The notes under the pieces were generated by a model. That model saw only the letters and a program-made list of their open reading frames with translations, searched no databases and had not been told where the DNA came from. A stretch of DNA of 64,000 bases from Coprinus comatus. Taxonomy: Eukaryota; Basidiomycota; Agaricomycetes; Agaricales; Agaricaceae. The translations under genes were made by a program, and so were the position numbers. Location of the stretch: positions 124,001 to 188,000 of the forward strand of contig JAWPGT010000023.1 of the NCBI GenBank assembly GCA_034638255.1, read 5' to 3'. This document shows, one piece after another, positions 1 through 11,645 of the stretch. Every line of letters begins with the position of its first letter. The first letter of the stretch is position 1.

Positions 1-92
1 TTAAGTCTTAAGTTGTAGGAAGCAGTTATGAGTTCCCTCTTAGAAAGAGACTGTCGGCGCCACGGATTAGACGCACAGGGTCTAAAATACAA

Positions 93-174
93 GGCGCTAT
101 AGCCAAGTGGTTACGGCGACAGATTAGAAATCTGTTCCTCTTTGAGGGCGCAGGTTCAAATCCTGCTGGCGTCG
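93..174 (+). tRNA. tRNA-Ser (anticodon AGA)
   Basis: An 82-nt class II tRNA. The 7-bp acceptor stem pairs 93-99 with 167-173 (including G-U pairs) and G174 is the discriminator. The anticodon arm has a 5-bp stem, 119-123 with 131-135, and a 7-nt loop at 124-130 whose anticodon AGA (126-128) reads serine UCU. A long variable arm, typical of tRNA-Ser, follows, then a T-arm with the GGTTCAAATCC box. No intron is present. A run of T at 201-205 can serve as the Pol III terminator. Confidence 0.96.
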
Positions 175-200
175 CTATATGTAGTTGCCTTGCCGACTTC

Positions 201-205
201 TTTTT
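201..205 (+). terminator. Pol III T-run after tRNA-Ser
   Basis: Five consecutive T residues 27 bp downstream of the mature tRNA-Ser 3' end, the usual form of a eukaryotic RNA polymerase III terminator. Assigned by position and composition only. Confidence 0.6.
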
Positions 206-1142
206 CATCCCAAGACCTTAGTTAGTTAGGTCCACTAAAAGTATCGGCATACAATTCCTCAAACTAGTACGCTACACAGCCAAGTAATACTACATCCCTT
301 TTACAAAAAAAGACCATAATTCCTTCTTTCTTATCTGTAAGGTATACAAGCACATGTGCAATAACAAATCGAATAAACTATATGTAATAGGCTACTACCA
401 CTACCAGTACTAAGTAAAGACTACAGTGTTCCTAGTTATTAATAACCCTAAAAAATCTATCTATACAAAAACTTTTTTTTAGTTTTCGTGTGTGAGGGGG
501 TGAATAGGGTACATAAAAACTAGTTTCACTACAGCTACTATGAGATAAGTAGTAACAATAGCATGTATATGTGTAAGTAAATATGTAAATAGATATGCAG
601 ACCGAAAAAAAGGGAAAGGTCAAGCAAAAAGAAGAACAAAATAGAAAAGGGAAAAAGGTAAACGAGTGTAGATAGTTGGTATTTCTGTTCAAAACGTGAG
701 ATTTGAAACAGGTATATAGTAAGTAAGTACTACTAAGAGACAAATTAACGTGTAACAGAGCAAACGAGCGGAAGTGTCCACTAAGCAAAAGTGGAAACAA
801 ATATTAATATGTATGTGACGAAAGATAAAACGTAAGGGGAGTTTCGGGTATTTTTTTTTCGTTATTGTTTTTCTTTGGATTTCCAATAGAACCGAGAAAA
901 AAGGGGAATGGGGAATAGGGAAATAGGTGGGTATTAAGAATACATGGTCACATAGAAGAAAACAAAGAGTGGGTGGGTGTTGGTTTTGGCCAAGACCGGG
1001 AGTGTACGACGAATATTGCATATTACGAAAGATAGGGATCGCGATGAAAATGAAGATGTGAAAGGATAACAATGGTGAAGATGAGCACGATAATGGTTGG
1101 ATTTACCACAAAGACCCAGTCCAATTCTCGGAATGGCCGAAT
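206..1142. other. Intergenic, no gene seen
   Basis: AT-rich spacer between tRNA-Ser and the 3' end of the first F-box gene. The short open frames here are pyrimidine-biased on the minus strand and show no domain, splice structure or conserved motif. The part nearest 1142 is probably the 3' UTR of the minus-strand gene. Confidence 0.5.
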
Positions 1143-3322
1143 TTACCATTCACACGTTTGGAAATTGACATGAGGCAGGTATTGTTCAGGATCTTTGGGG
1201 AAATCGACGAACCACGATCGGAAATGTTGGTGAAGACGAGGATGTGGATTCGACTTCGCATTTGGAACATGAAGTGTCTTCAAACGTGCAGGGAATTTCT
1301 TCGCGACATTATTTCCATAATCATCTTCCATTTCCCTCGAGCTTTGTTTCCGGTTCAAGCGTGCTGAGGCAGCAGGAGTAATAGGCCAGAGCCGAGCAGA
1401 TTCCCTTGAAGTGCAGCGCCTACCGCCACCATTACCTTCTTCCAATGATCGACGGATAAACATAACTCGGGAAGGGATTCTTGACATGACAACCGCAGCC
1501 AATGCATCAAGCTCCATAGTTCCCACCTTCATTTCGCATCCAACTTCTTCCAAAAGTGGGAACGTATCCAAGGAAGATGATTCTCCTCTCCACGCCAAAG
1601 CCAAAAGCAACTTTACCATAATTTCACGAGGTCCTCTACCAATAATCAATTTCTTGAGGGATTGGAGGGGCGCAAAATTTGGTTTGAGAATATAACTATA
1701 TACGTAATTTGGATCATGCTTCACTTCTGCTGGAGGTTGTGCGGGTTGTGGAGGGATCAAGAACATCGCATCTACCATCATCGAAACCACAGCACATTGG
1801 GAGCGACGAAGGAACCGATAAAGAGACTCGCACGGGGATTGTGCAGGAATAAATTGATTGGTTCCCGCTCCTGCATCGTAAGTGTTGAGCCTGAGCGTCG
1901 AAAGTCGAGGTGCCTTGATTGAACCCAGTAAAAGTTGAACGGATTTCACCAACCCATGAAGGTTGAGATAAGTCAAAGATGGAAGAATAACCTGCGAAGG
2001 AGCAGGCGGTGTCTGCGCGCGATCTTGCTTATCGAAGTAGAATCCTGCATTATGTCCGTTGAGACCTGGATTGGGACTGGGTAGAGGAGACGGATAGGCC
2101 GAAGGCATGACGCCAGGATCGTTGTATGAAAACCTCACGTCAAGATGCGTAAGCAATGGCATAGCTTGGATTAGCTCGAGGATTTGACCATAGTTGTATG
2201 TGCAGCTGTACGAGGTGAATCTCGTCAACTGAGACCACGGGATACCGTTACAGCAGAATGTCGGTGCGCAAGCAAGCAACTTGATCTTCTGTAAAGAAGA
2301 TAGAACCTGTCCATCCTGGCCAGATGCCATGAGGTTCAGGACAGCGTCTTGACCCCAGTTATCCATCGTCAAAGTCTCCAAGTGATCAAGTTTCTTGATA
2401 AAGCTCTCCAACGTGTCCAACGCTGATTCATCGACCACAGTAGATCGAGAGCGAGGAGTGCATGGGCTTCCGGGATAAGGAGGTGTGAGAAGGCCAGTTG
2501 CACCCATCGGCGAGACGGGAGGTACTGGAGGCCTCTTTGTGATCCTCCTTGGTGTATTGAAGTCTGTCCTTTTGATTACAAGATCTTCGATCCTCCCCAT
2601 ATCAAAGGCGAGTGTAGCGAGGACCAAATCCAAGACCTCTCCACCAGCACCCATCCCACCAGTTGTAGTTCCATCCAAGCAATTCGTGTGAATTTCAACG
2701 GACAGAGGGGCCGCCCTAGACCTTTTGAGGTGAAGGTTAATCTCATTCACCATTCCCGTGAGATCTCTTGTCCTACGGTTCAAAGAACCCATGGATATAT
2801 CGTTTGAATTATAAAAGTGATAGGGAAAATCAAGCCAAATGCGGATTGAGGACCACAAACGAGGGGTGGTAAGGAACGCCCTTCTCCAAGAGCGACATAC
2901 AAGACCAAGAACCGTGGCGGGATTGCCTTGCTCTGGTTCTGGAGTAATCGCATTGTCGTAGAGTTCAGATTTGGCCAAGTTGGCAACTGAACCTGGTGAA
3001 CCAGGCCTCGACCAACGTTTCCAGTTCGCTCCGATAAAATATCCCGAATTCTTCTGTACCTCCTCATCGTAGTAGTACTCCAGAAATATGTTTCCTAAGA
3101 CTTCCAGAGGTATGTTATTGAAGGGGGATAGCTTGTAGCAAATATTTTCGTCCCTAAGAAAAACATAACAACAGTAAGCGCTGAGCTAGATATAGGGGTA
3201 CGCGGGACAGCAACCAACCTAAACTGCTCTAACCTGGTTTTCACCTTCGGCCTAGGTTGATCCAGCATCCCCACACTCTCCAATAGGTGCATTTGCCCAA
3301 ATTGACAACCTGCGTAGTCCAT
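1143..3322 (-). CDS. F-box domain protein (699 aa)
   Basis: Likely substrate-recognition subunit of an SCF ubiquitin ligase, one of four F-box genes in the window. Two exons: 3322-3234 and 3153-1143, with an 80-bp intron 3154-3233. Joining AG to GGACG gives an uninterrupted 700-codon frame. The F-box is visible as IPLEVLGNIF at about residue 45, then a linker, then CRSWRRAFLTTPRLWSSI at about 100-117, the usual second half of the agaric F-box. The rest is leucine-rich (LTHLDVRF, LTYLNLHGL) and reads like degenerate LRRs. The start is the first ATG of the frame; the N-terminus before the F-box is unusually polar, so it is less certain than the body. No substrate can be inferred. Confidence 0.85.
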
Positions 3323-4589
3323 TCTCCAAAAATCTTAACTGTTTTCAAAGACCTTATCAATTGTCCTGTCGACAAATCACCAACAAACTCGGCTGCATAC
3401 AAAACAAGGACTTGAAAAGAAAAAAAGACAGGAGGAAGAAAGGATAGAGAAATAAGGGAGATGGGGGAAGGGAAGAAAGAGGGGTTTGAGTGGGTTTCGA
3501 GAGTGTGAGAGTCGTATGTAATTATCAACAAAGGGTCGTTCCTATTTTGATATCATCACTACAACTACCTCCATCATCATCACTCCAATACCGCACAGAC
3601 CACTTAATATAACTGCCATATATCTCTTAACTGAGTGTTCGCCGGCAAAAAGATGTGATGTCGGTGCAACGACGAACCAAAAAAAATAATCATATGTGAC
3701 ACCAGGAACTTTCCTGACAATTCATTCATCATCAAGTCAAATAAAGCCTATTTTTCCGTGATTACTGACCAACCACACGTATACATGATTATGTACATCC
3801 CCTTCACTCGTTGTTTTCCTTTATTGTTTTTTTTCTATGAACAATATCAGAAGTCAGCTGTTCCAAGTCGTCTGATAGATGGAATTTTCATTTCAACATC
3901 AAGTTATTGTTAGCTCTCTATTTATATACTCAGCTATCGCACACCACAATGTTCTTCTAGGTGCGGATACAACTCGTCCTATGTATTTGTGGATGCTTTC
4001 CACATGATTCGCCGAGGGCTCAGCCTACTACACTTCCAGGTGATGGTCGTCGAGTTGAACTGATAATTCAGAATTTAGAAGTGGTACGGCGGTGATCTAA
4101 TATATCACTAAATTAAACGAGCTGGTAGGAACTGAGTCCAGCTAAGTAAACACAGAGTAAACATTAACGTTGGCCCGGAGAGCATAAAATAATCTTATTA
4201 TGAAACACCAATCAAATCTCACGAACACGAAAAAGTAAAAGCATCACTCTATTACTTTATAGGTTAAGGCTGAGTGAATGAGTAGTGTAGTACTAATCAT
4301 CAACACGTCATCGGTTGGGGTATGGAGAGGAGCCTTGTGTTTTTCCGCGCCTTGTCAATAGGATAGTCCCCCAACTACATACTGTATATTTTAAAGCAAG
4401 CTTAGTAAAGAGTTATTGTTTGGGATATATTTATACTACACACTTAGACGTTGCTTTTCCACAAGTATATATTAATCCACAAACCCACTAATGCTACTCA
4501 TTAAAATACAAAACAAAAGTAACAAATCTAAACTAATATAAGAAAGAAATTATAAGAAAACCATACTGTAAAAGGCCTAACTAAATCCA
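3323..4589. other. Intergenic, no gene seen
   Basis: Spacer between two minus-strand F-box genes. It must hold the promoter of the gene ending at 3322 and the 3' UTR of the gene starting at 6354. I see no coding segment, tRNA or repeat family in it; stretches around 4080-4560 are AT-rich. Confidence 0.5.
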
Positions 4590-6354
4590 TCAAAGTTCAA
4601 CGTCAACCATAGCAGACCTTTCATCCATATGATACCTATACACATTTGCCCTAATCCTACGCCAGACATCCATATCTTTTCCAGTTAAACAAGTTACGTC
4701 CCAAGAAAGACCCATAACCAAAGGAAACAAAAGTTTCAATATATCAGAAACATACTCTTCATCATTAACCTTCGAATATCCAACATTCAACATCTTAACC
4801 TGACTTTTCGATAGGAAACGTGGATATGGTCCATAACGGAAGTTGTAGTTGTATTCAGTACTAGTACCAGGATGAGTGGTTGTTGATTTAGAAGATGTCG
4901 CATTGGCATTGGTACGATGTGGAATATCGGTAAATGAGATATAGAGTTCTTCAAGCTTGGTACAAGTCAATGCAAGATTGATAATGCCATACATACAAAG
5001 TGATACATAAGCTGGGGTTCTGGCAGTACCATGTGCGAACAACTTACTAAGGCAAGGCCAAGATGTACCCAGCATTTCGGCTTCATGAGGGTTGAAAAAG
5101 ATGTTATCGCCAAGTTCGATAGTGAATGATTGCATATTTTCGAAACAGAGGAAGGGTGCAATAGTCGTTTGGAAGCGAAGGTCTTTAGAATAATTGGAGG
5201 CGGTTATCGAGAGAGTGTGTAGTTCTGTAGGAGAACCGATTCTTGTGATACCAGATACGAGTGAATTCCAAGTATTATTATCAATAGTATCATTCCAGGA
5301 GAGTGCAACGAGGACGAATTCTTGAATTGAGAAAGGTTTGATGGACGATAACATAGGTAAAATCCCTTCAAGATCGGCATGGATGTGAAGAGTGGTAAGG
5401 GAGGGGAATGGGTCTTCGATAGCCGTTTGGAAATCATCCTGAATCATTTTATTCCTTCTATTAACGATTTCCCCTATCTTGATCGAGTGCAAATTTCTCA
5501 TTGCAGCAAGGTGTGAAATAATATCACTCGTCATGGCTGCCCTTACGTTCAATGTGGTCAAATTTTGACACAACATAACTACTTCCGTGACATCCGTGGC
5601 GATGGAGATGGGGGAAATATATTTATATTTTGGGTCGATGAACTGCAATTCGAGATGACGAAGATTTTCTTTGCAGTTGTGTAAGATGTGCTTCGCAACT
5701 TGCAACTTCTTCAACAACACACTCCGAGGCACATCAAGTACGAGAGTGAAAGCCTGAAGATTCTCGCTCGTAACAAATTCTGGTAATGGTTTTTGACGAC
5801 CAGCAACTCCGTATTGAGGGGCCCAATATAATATTTCGAGGTTTGGGAAAGTTACGCTGTCTCCAAGGTGTGATGCTAAAGTATCGTGAAGGTCTTCTCC
5901 AGGTAAGACTACGGTCTCTTCTTCCTCGTCGGTGCCATCGGATTCGTGACAATGAACACCTTCGTCGAAGTAATCACCGTAAGAGTAAACTCGTACTCGT
6001 TGAGCATAACGATATAGCACAGCTAAATCGGATTGTTGTAAATCTCGCGCAATGTTCAATGTCTACAACAAAAAAGAATGCATTCATTATTAGGAGGAAG
6101 GACATCTGAATAAGAAAAGAAATGCTAACCCGAATTCCGTCGTTCTTAACGGGAGTAATCTTCCAAGAGTCCTTCGGCATGCACATAACCAAAGGTTCTA
6201 ATCCATACAATTCATACCACAAAGCATCTAATGCAAGTTCGGTAAAGAATTTGGAAGTACGAGCAAGATTCGCAAGGGAACCCTTTAAACCCTGTACTTG
6301 TAACAAGGTACAGATACGAAAGACGATCGCTTCGGTTTTGAAAATGTTATGCAT
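4590..6354 (-). CDS. F-box-like protein with LRR region (565 aa)
   Basis: Two exons, 6354-6130 and 6062-4590, with a 67-bp GT-AG intron (6063-6129); the joined frame is 566 codons. The N-terminus has the agaric pattern of a short F-box-like helix followed by ALDALWYELYGLEPLVMCMP at about residues 40-60, common in Agaricomycete F-box-like proteins acting as putative SCF adaptors. The remainder alternates leucine-rich motifs (LTTLNVRA, LHSIKIGE, LTTLHIHADL), consistent with a C-terminal LRR substrate-binding domain. A TATATAA sequence lies about 107 bp upstream of the ATG. It is more typical of the family than the first F-box gene of the window. Confidence 0.88.
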
Positions 6355-6460
6355 TTCGCAGGAGAGAGAGAAAAGAGTTGAATAAGGCGATGCAGTGGCA
6401 GTGAGAGTGAGAGTGACTTTGGTTTGGTGGATTGAGATTGGGAGATGTGGAGCCAGTTCT

Positions 6461-6467
6461 TTATATA
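6461..6467 (-). promoter_or_regulatory. TATA-box candidate
   Basis: TATATAA on the minus strand, about 107 bp upstream of the F-box-like gene starting at 6354. This is a plausible core promoter distance for a fungal gene with a 60-80 nt 5' UTR. Not tested against a transcript start. Confidence 0.45.
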
Positions 6468-7531
6468 CACATTCTTGGGCGCTTGAAGGTACAAGGCTTA
6501 GGGCCAGCTATCAGGACACCTTTGTTCTGAATGTGTCCTTCAATGTACGGTCCAATATATGTTCGATGTAAACCGTGTATGACCCTGAGCAAAGTGAGAT
6601 GCTGAGCAAGGACTTGAAAGAAAATGTGCCATGGACAGGGGTTGGTCGCTACGGTGGCAGTAACCAATTCACAGGAGAATAACAAGCCCTTAAGTAATAA
6701 GTACCTGCGCCTTCAGTCCCGCAATAAGTGATTTTGTTTGCCTTCGTGAGTGGGGGCAGGTAGATGGAAAGTAGTAGCGCTGGTAAACGTAAGCGTCAGC
6801 CTAACGTTTGATCCGCTCTCTGTCGGTATTAACACACGTGTTAGCTTCCGTTGCTCCGAAGACCCTGCTAGCCCCTGATCATGGATGTGCGTACAATAGT
6901 TTAACGGCTATACTCGACACAGGTACAACCCAAGACCAAAGCAAAATGGGTCAGCCACATCAGTTCCAGTCGCAGTATACGAGACATCCTGGGTTTCATA
7001 TTCCTGAATATCTCAGGCTCCATGTGACAAGTACAGGCGCACATGCATTAATGATTAGAGTGAACGACAAAGTGGTATATTTGGTTGAACAGGTGGTGAC
7101 TCTTCGGGGTTATCATCGTTCAAATCTCAAACTGTAGGTTCCGGACCTTTCATATGGTGAGTGAGCGGATGTCTCGCCGCGCAATGGACCAACTAACCTT
7201 TAATTCTGTTCCCATCGTCTGGCCATGTCATCCAATTGGGTTGGGGCTATCAAAGCCTTTGACACGAACTCCAACAATTCTACCTCTTCTACCTCTTCTC
7301 AATTTCAATCAATTACTATAATATATGCTTGTTAAATAGTATTTGGTTTCTACAAATACAGAATGTACAAAAAAGATAATCATACACAAAACTACGTGAA
7401 AAGAGATTGCAATCGTCAAAGGGTCCAAAGGATAATCATTATTACGTATAAAGAAATTCTTTACCCCAAATGTCCTCAGCAGCTACCCACACCGCGCAGT
7501 CAACCTTACCGCCCAATCAACGACGTGTCGA
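6468..7531. other. Intergenic, no convincing gene
   Basis: About 1.1 kb between convergent ends and promoters. One open frame on the plus strand (6808-7137) lacks any recognisable domain or splice context and is not called. The segment next to 7531 is likely the 3' UTR of the GH5 gene. Confidence 0.45.
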
Positions 7532-10500
7532 TTACATCAGAACACACCCGTCGCATACTTGTTGACAGAAATTCAGCGCAGTACAAGGATCATCACTTTG
7601 CTGCGCCAACTGCTGCGGTTTCATCCAACTCTTCATTTCAACCCAACCACCTTTCCTTGTCTTAATGGCTCCACCACGTCTCTTTACTTCCAACGTATAC
7701 TCTCCTACATTATCTTCTTCACCTTTAGATACCGAAGTCAAATTTGGTGAAGCCGGGTACCACCAAAATAGTGTTTGTCCCTTAATCTTCCATCGTCCAC
7801 CAGAAACTTTCACTTCAACATCTAACAGATCTTCCCTATATTCAATACCTTCCAACAATCTTCCACATGTACCTTTACCCTTTAATACCCGTTGATCATC
7901 ATCTAAATCAAAGTCAACACCGTACCGCTTCGGTGCTTTCAACCCCAACTTCTTCATAGTAGCAGGATCCCAACGAGCTTTCGAATTCTCCAACAATTCC
8001 CTACTAGCGAAATGAACGAGAGGAAGGTAGAACTCAGTTGCCAATTCTTCATCATCACCGTTAACATCAATAGGCATCGAAGCAGGTGCTTTGATTATGC
8101 ATTTAAACTCTGCTTTAGAGATATCGAATGTTGTATTGGCAACTTTACCCCAAACTTTAACTGGGCGTGGTCTACAAAAAGCTTTAACAGCTCGTGTTCC
8201 ATCTGTAAGGAAATCGTATGGATCATTTTCAGGATCTCCGTCCCTATTTGTTGTTGCGAGTGTTGATGATGATGCTAAGGCGTGTGCTTGTTCGGGTTGC
8301 ATCTTCGAAGGTGGACTATCGACTCCTGACATGATAGTCAATGTACTGAATGCAACAGAAGGCTTCTTGGAAAGCGTCATGGTGGGTGCAGAATTAGTTA
8401 CGGAAGGTAATAAAGATGTAGGAGAAGATTCCAATTGTTCGTATTGGGCATCAACGGAAGTTTCTATCCCAGGTAGTGTTGCGAGGGTTATGGAGGATTG
8501 ATTCTCACTAGCAAAGCCCCGATTTATCGTAGTTGTCTTGGTTAACAATGCGACTTGACTTGGGTTCACATTTTTAGGTGTAACCTTCCTTTGTCGCAGA
8601 CCCTCGAGACCGTTGGAGGTACTCATATCGCTGGCGCGATTCGCCTGTGCTTGATCGATATAGGTACTGCGAAGATCATCAGAACTCCATAGACTAAGAT
8701 CCTCCCCATTCCAACCATCACCCCATTCATGTGTGTGGCCATTAGGCAGGTACGTCCATGTAGTATATGCAACATTATTATACCCGTCACAAGCGTTTAG
8801 GCTTGCATCAAGAGCTTTCTCCTGCTTGGAATAATCACCACGCGAACGGAAATAAGCATATTTATCATCCATATCGAAAGGTGTACCAATTTCTCCAATC
8901 ACGGTTGGATATTCGTTAGGCTTTGTCACTTCCGATACGATACTAGTCTGAGAATCAAAACCGTTGGGCGGTGCAGTGATAATCTTGGCATCTAAGCATA
9001 ATTCTGCGATTTGTTCCATTATACTTTTTCGAATCGCCTTTTCACCAATTTTGACTGCTTGAATTGGACTCTTGTATTTTCCTCGAAGAACACCGAGAGA
9101 ATCCGCATTGAACCAATTCCAGTGTTTCGTCATTAGCGTTAGCCCATCGTAGTAGTGTCCGGTATAGACGCAGCGTCCTTGAAGAACATCCTCGCTTATA
9201 CTTGGAGGATAGGCGAACACAGGAGGTTGAATGAATAAGATAGCTTGAGGATGGGCTTGTCGTATACGCTTGGCATAAGATTTGAAGTATGGAACCCAGA
9301 AATCCGACATGAAGTCTACTTCAATACCCGTCTCCGGGTTATACTTGAAGTAGTCTGGTCGGAGAATATAACCAGATTCAACATCCCATACACCATGTTG
9401 TGCCCAAATACAAGTGCCCAATTGCCATTTACTAACATCACGTTTCCAACCCCATCTAGCATTCGTTCCATCCGACAATTCGCCACTTTCATCACTAGGA
9501 TCGGCCCAGACCTTCCGACCTTTGGGGTCAATAGTTACGGACCCATCGCGTTTAGGACCGAAAGCTCCAAACGTCCAATGGTCCACCGTTTGGGCTTGTC
9601 CCATACCAAGACGTAGAGATTGTACAGGAGTTGGAATTGTACCCTTTTGGACTGTGGTTCCTTGTTCGGTTGGATTTTTATGGAGATCGTCCCATTCAAT
9701 CAACCCTTCTGCTGGCTCATTCATACTGTCCCAGCCAATTACGCAACTATCCAGGAGTCCTGCACCTTCTTCATCTGCTCTTTTTATTCTATCCGCCAAC
9801 TGTCCCAGAGCATTGATGTAATGTGATTGAAGATAGTCTTGAATGTTCATATCATCGATGATACAAGAGGAAGCAAATGTACGACCAGCGAAGAAGAGGG
9901 TGAATAATGTCTGACTTAAAAGCCGACCATAATTTGTTCCCCATATCATACCAGGAAAGCTTTCTGGTTCAGCTTGATGAGGTAATGGCCATTCACAATG
10001 AATGAGTGCGGATTGTGTTGCGGAAAGATGATAGGGGTTTATTCCACAAGCATATAACGTCCATAAGGGTGCTCCTGATCCTCCAGAGAATCGTGACCAC
10101 TACATGAAAAGGATATTTTTATGTTATTGTTTACTCGGTGACAAAAAGAAGGAGGCTGCGTACGACGTCCTGATGTGGGTCCAGATACACACGAAAACCA
10201 TACTCTTTACATTTGAGCAATACACGAACAATATAGTCCATATATTCATAATCATATTTTTTACTAAAAATCGATGAGATTGCAAATGAGGAGATCGAGA
10301 CGTAAATTAACATACGGTCCAGCATGTTCAAGGGCTTCCCAAGTGATTGGAAACCTCAAAAGGTTGAATCCCCATCCCCGCAGTCGGGCCAGATGTTCGT
10401 CTGCAGATCCATCGTCGAGATTAAGAGGCTGACCAACAAAAGACTCTCCTCCAGCCTCTGCACTTTCCCAGAAGTTGCGAAGGATATGAGAAGGTTGTCC

Positions 10501-10608
10501 AATAGGTGCTTTGCTTGCTCCTGAAAGATTGACACCACGCAGGTGTATTTTGCGTCCGTGAGAGTCGATGAAGGAGAATTGAGCGGTTTGTAGGACGTCC
10601 GACGACAT
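7532..10608 (-). CDS. GH5_12-type steryl-beta-glucosidase / glucosylceramidase-like, CaaX end
   Basis: Probably hydrolyses steryl-beta-glucosides or glucosylceramide, like the fungal Egh1/EGCrP2 group; exact substrate is inferred from family. Three exons: 10608-10316, 10263-10164 and 10099-7532, introns 52 and 64 bp, 986 aa. Visible features: the N-terminal RGVNLSG strand near residue 25, LDPHQDVWSRFSGG across intron 2, acid/base Glu in WDSMNEP near residue 259, nucleophile Glu in VIGEIGTPF near residue 530, and a long C-terminal beta domain ending [10 protein letters not shown]. The last residues are [11 protein letters not shown], a CaaX-type prenylation signal preceded by two further cysteines. 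There is no signal peptide, fitting a cytosolic or membrane-tethered enzyme. The ATG at 10608 is used because the upstream in-frame extension starts with GTG. Confidence 0.92.
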
Positions 10609-10842
10609 GATGGTCGTTGCGGTTGGTTGCAGACAGAAGGTGACCACAATAACGGTGAGGTCATAGCCACCAGTTTATTAATAGAATTTTCTGATTCAAC
10701 TCGTACCACTTCTTATTCATGCCGCAATTCCTTCCACACTCCTCTGCAGCTTACAAAAATAGGCTCACAAAAGACAGATCCTTTAATCAAACATTTACAA
10801 TTAGTCAAGTGATGATAAGTGAGAAGAATAGAGAATACAAGC

Positions 10843-10847
10843 AAAAA
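10843..10847 (-). terminator. Pol III T-run after tRNA-Glu
   Basis: Five T residues on the minus strand, 4 bp beyond the 3' end of the tRNA-Glu gene; a minimal Pol III termination signal. Confidence 0.55.
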
Positions 10848-10851
10848 TCTA

Positions 10852-10923
10852 TTCCGGTACGGGGAATCGAACCCCGAGCTACCGCGTGAAAGGCGGTAAT
10901 GTTAGCCGTTACACCATACCGGA
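10852..10923 (-). tRNA. tRNA-Glu (anticodon TTC)
   Basis: A 72-nt cloverleaf on the minus strand. The acceptor stem TCCGGTA/TACCGGA pairs perfectly and the discriminator is A. The anticodon stem ACCGC/GCGGT encloses the loop CTTTCAC with anticodon TTC (glutamate, GAA). The T-arm carries GGTTCGATTCC. No intron. Confidence 0.97.
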
Positions 10924-11645
10924 TTAATATTTTGGACTTAATGATAACTTACAATCTTGCCACAACCCCCGCGGGCGTACAACAAGAAAATGACGGCCAG
11001 AAACGAGTATACTTGTCCGCTTACCTCCAACCCTGCTCCAAACCATACACCGCGCGCCGTAATAGGTATGACCTATGATGACGAAGTCGGGTTCTCCTCC
11101 CGAGGCATTCTGTCACATACAGTAGTAAGCATATGCGCGTATAATAGATCAATAATGCGTAGTCAACATCCAGCATCATGACCATCTCGCTTGATGTGGC
11201 ATGATTAGAAAGGACTAAATGTTTAATACTTCCGATGTGAAGTTTTGCAGCTTTTTCAAGTAACAACCTGGCACACCGTCTGTGTTAGAGAACTTTGGAA
11301 CTTCACGCAAGCAAGCGCTTATCGCAAGCAAAGTAGTCTCGGAAGATCTGAACACGGATGCGAACTCTTGGCTCTTAGGGTGGCGATATATGTATTCGGG
11401 CCTTTACCTTTTCGGTTTCGAAGCTTCATTGACTTCTTGTTGACAATCTCCTCGATCCTAACGTGATCCTGAACCAAAAACACTTCATAGGATCACACGC
11501 ACCGGAGATCTTCCCCTTGGAAACTAACTTGGTCTTCGTCAATGCGGTTAGTCATGCGGGCCGCTTTGTTTCTATATTAATATATTGGCTGGGGTATTTC
11601 CTCCAAGTGGAATTACCCATATCTTCTGAGAAAGCCATAGTCAGT
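10924..11645. other. Intergenic spacer
   Basis: Between tRNA-Glu and the first P450. It contains the upstream region of the P450. A frame runs in phase into the P450 from 11463 but has no ATG before 11646, so it is treated as 5' UTR or promoter. Confidence 0.5.

Noticed and set aside
26..208. Minus-strand frame of 60 residues
   Set aside because: It is the antisense of the tRNA-Ser gene and its flanks; the peptide is the usual by-product of reading a tRNA backwards.
6808..7137. Plus-strand frame of 109 residues
   Set aside because: No domain, no intron context and no support from neighbouring sequence.
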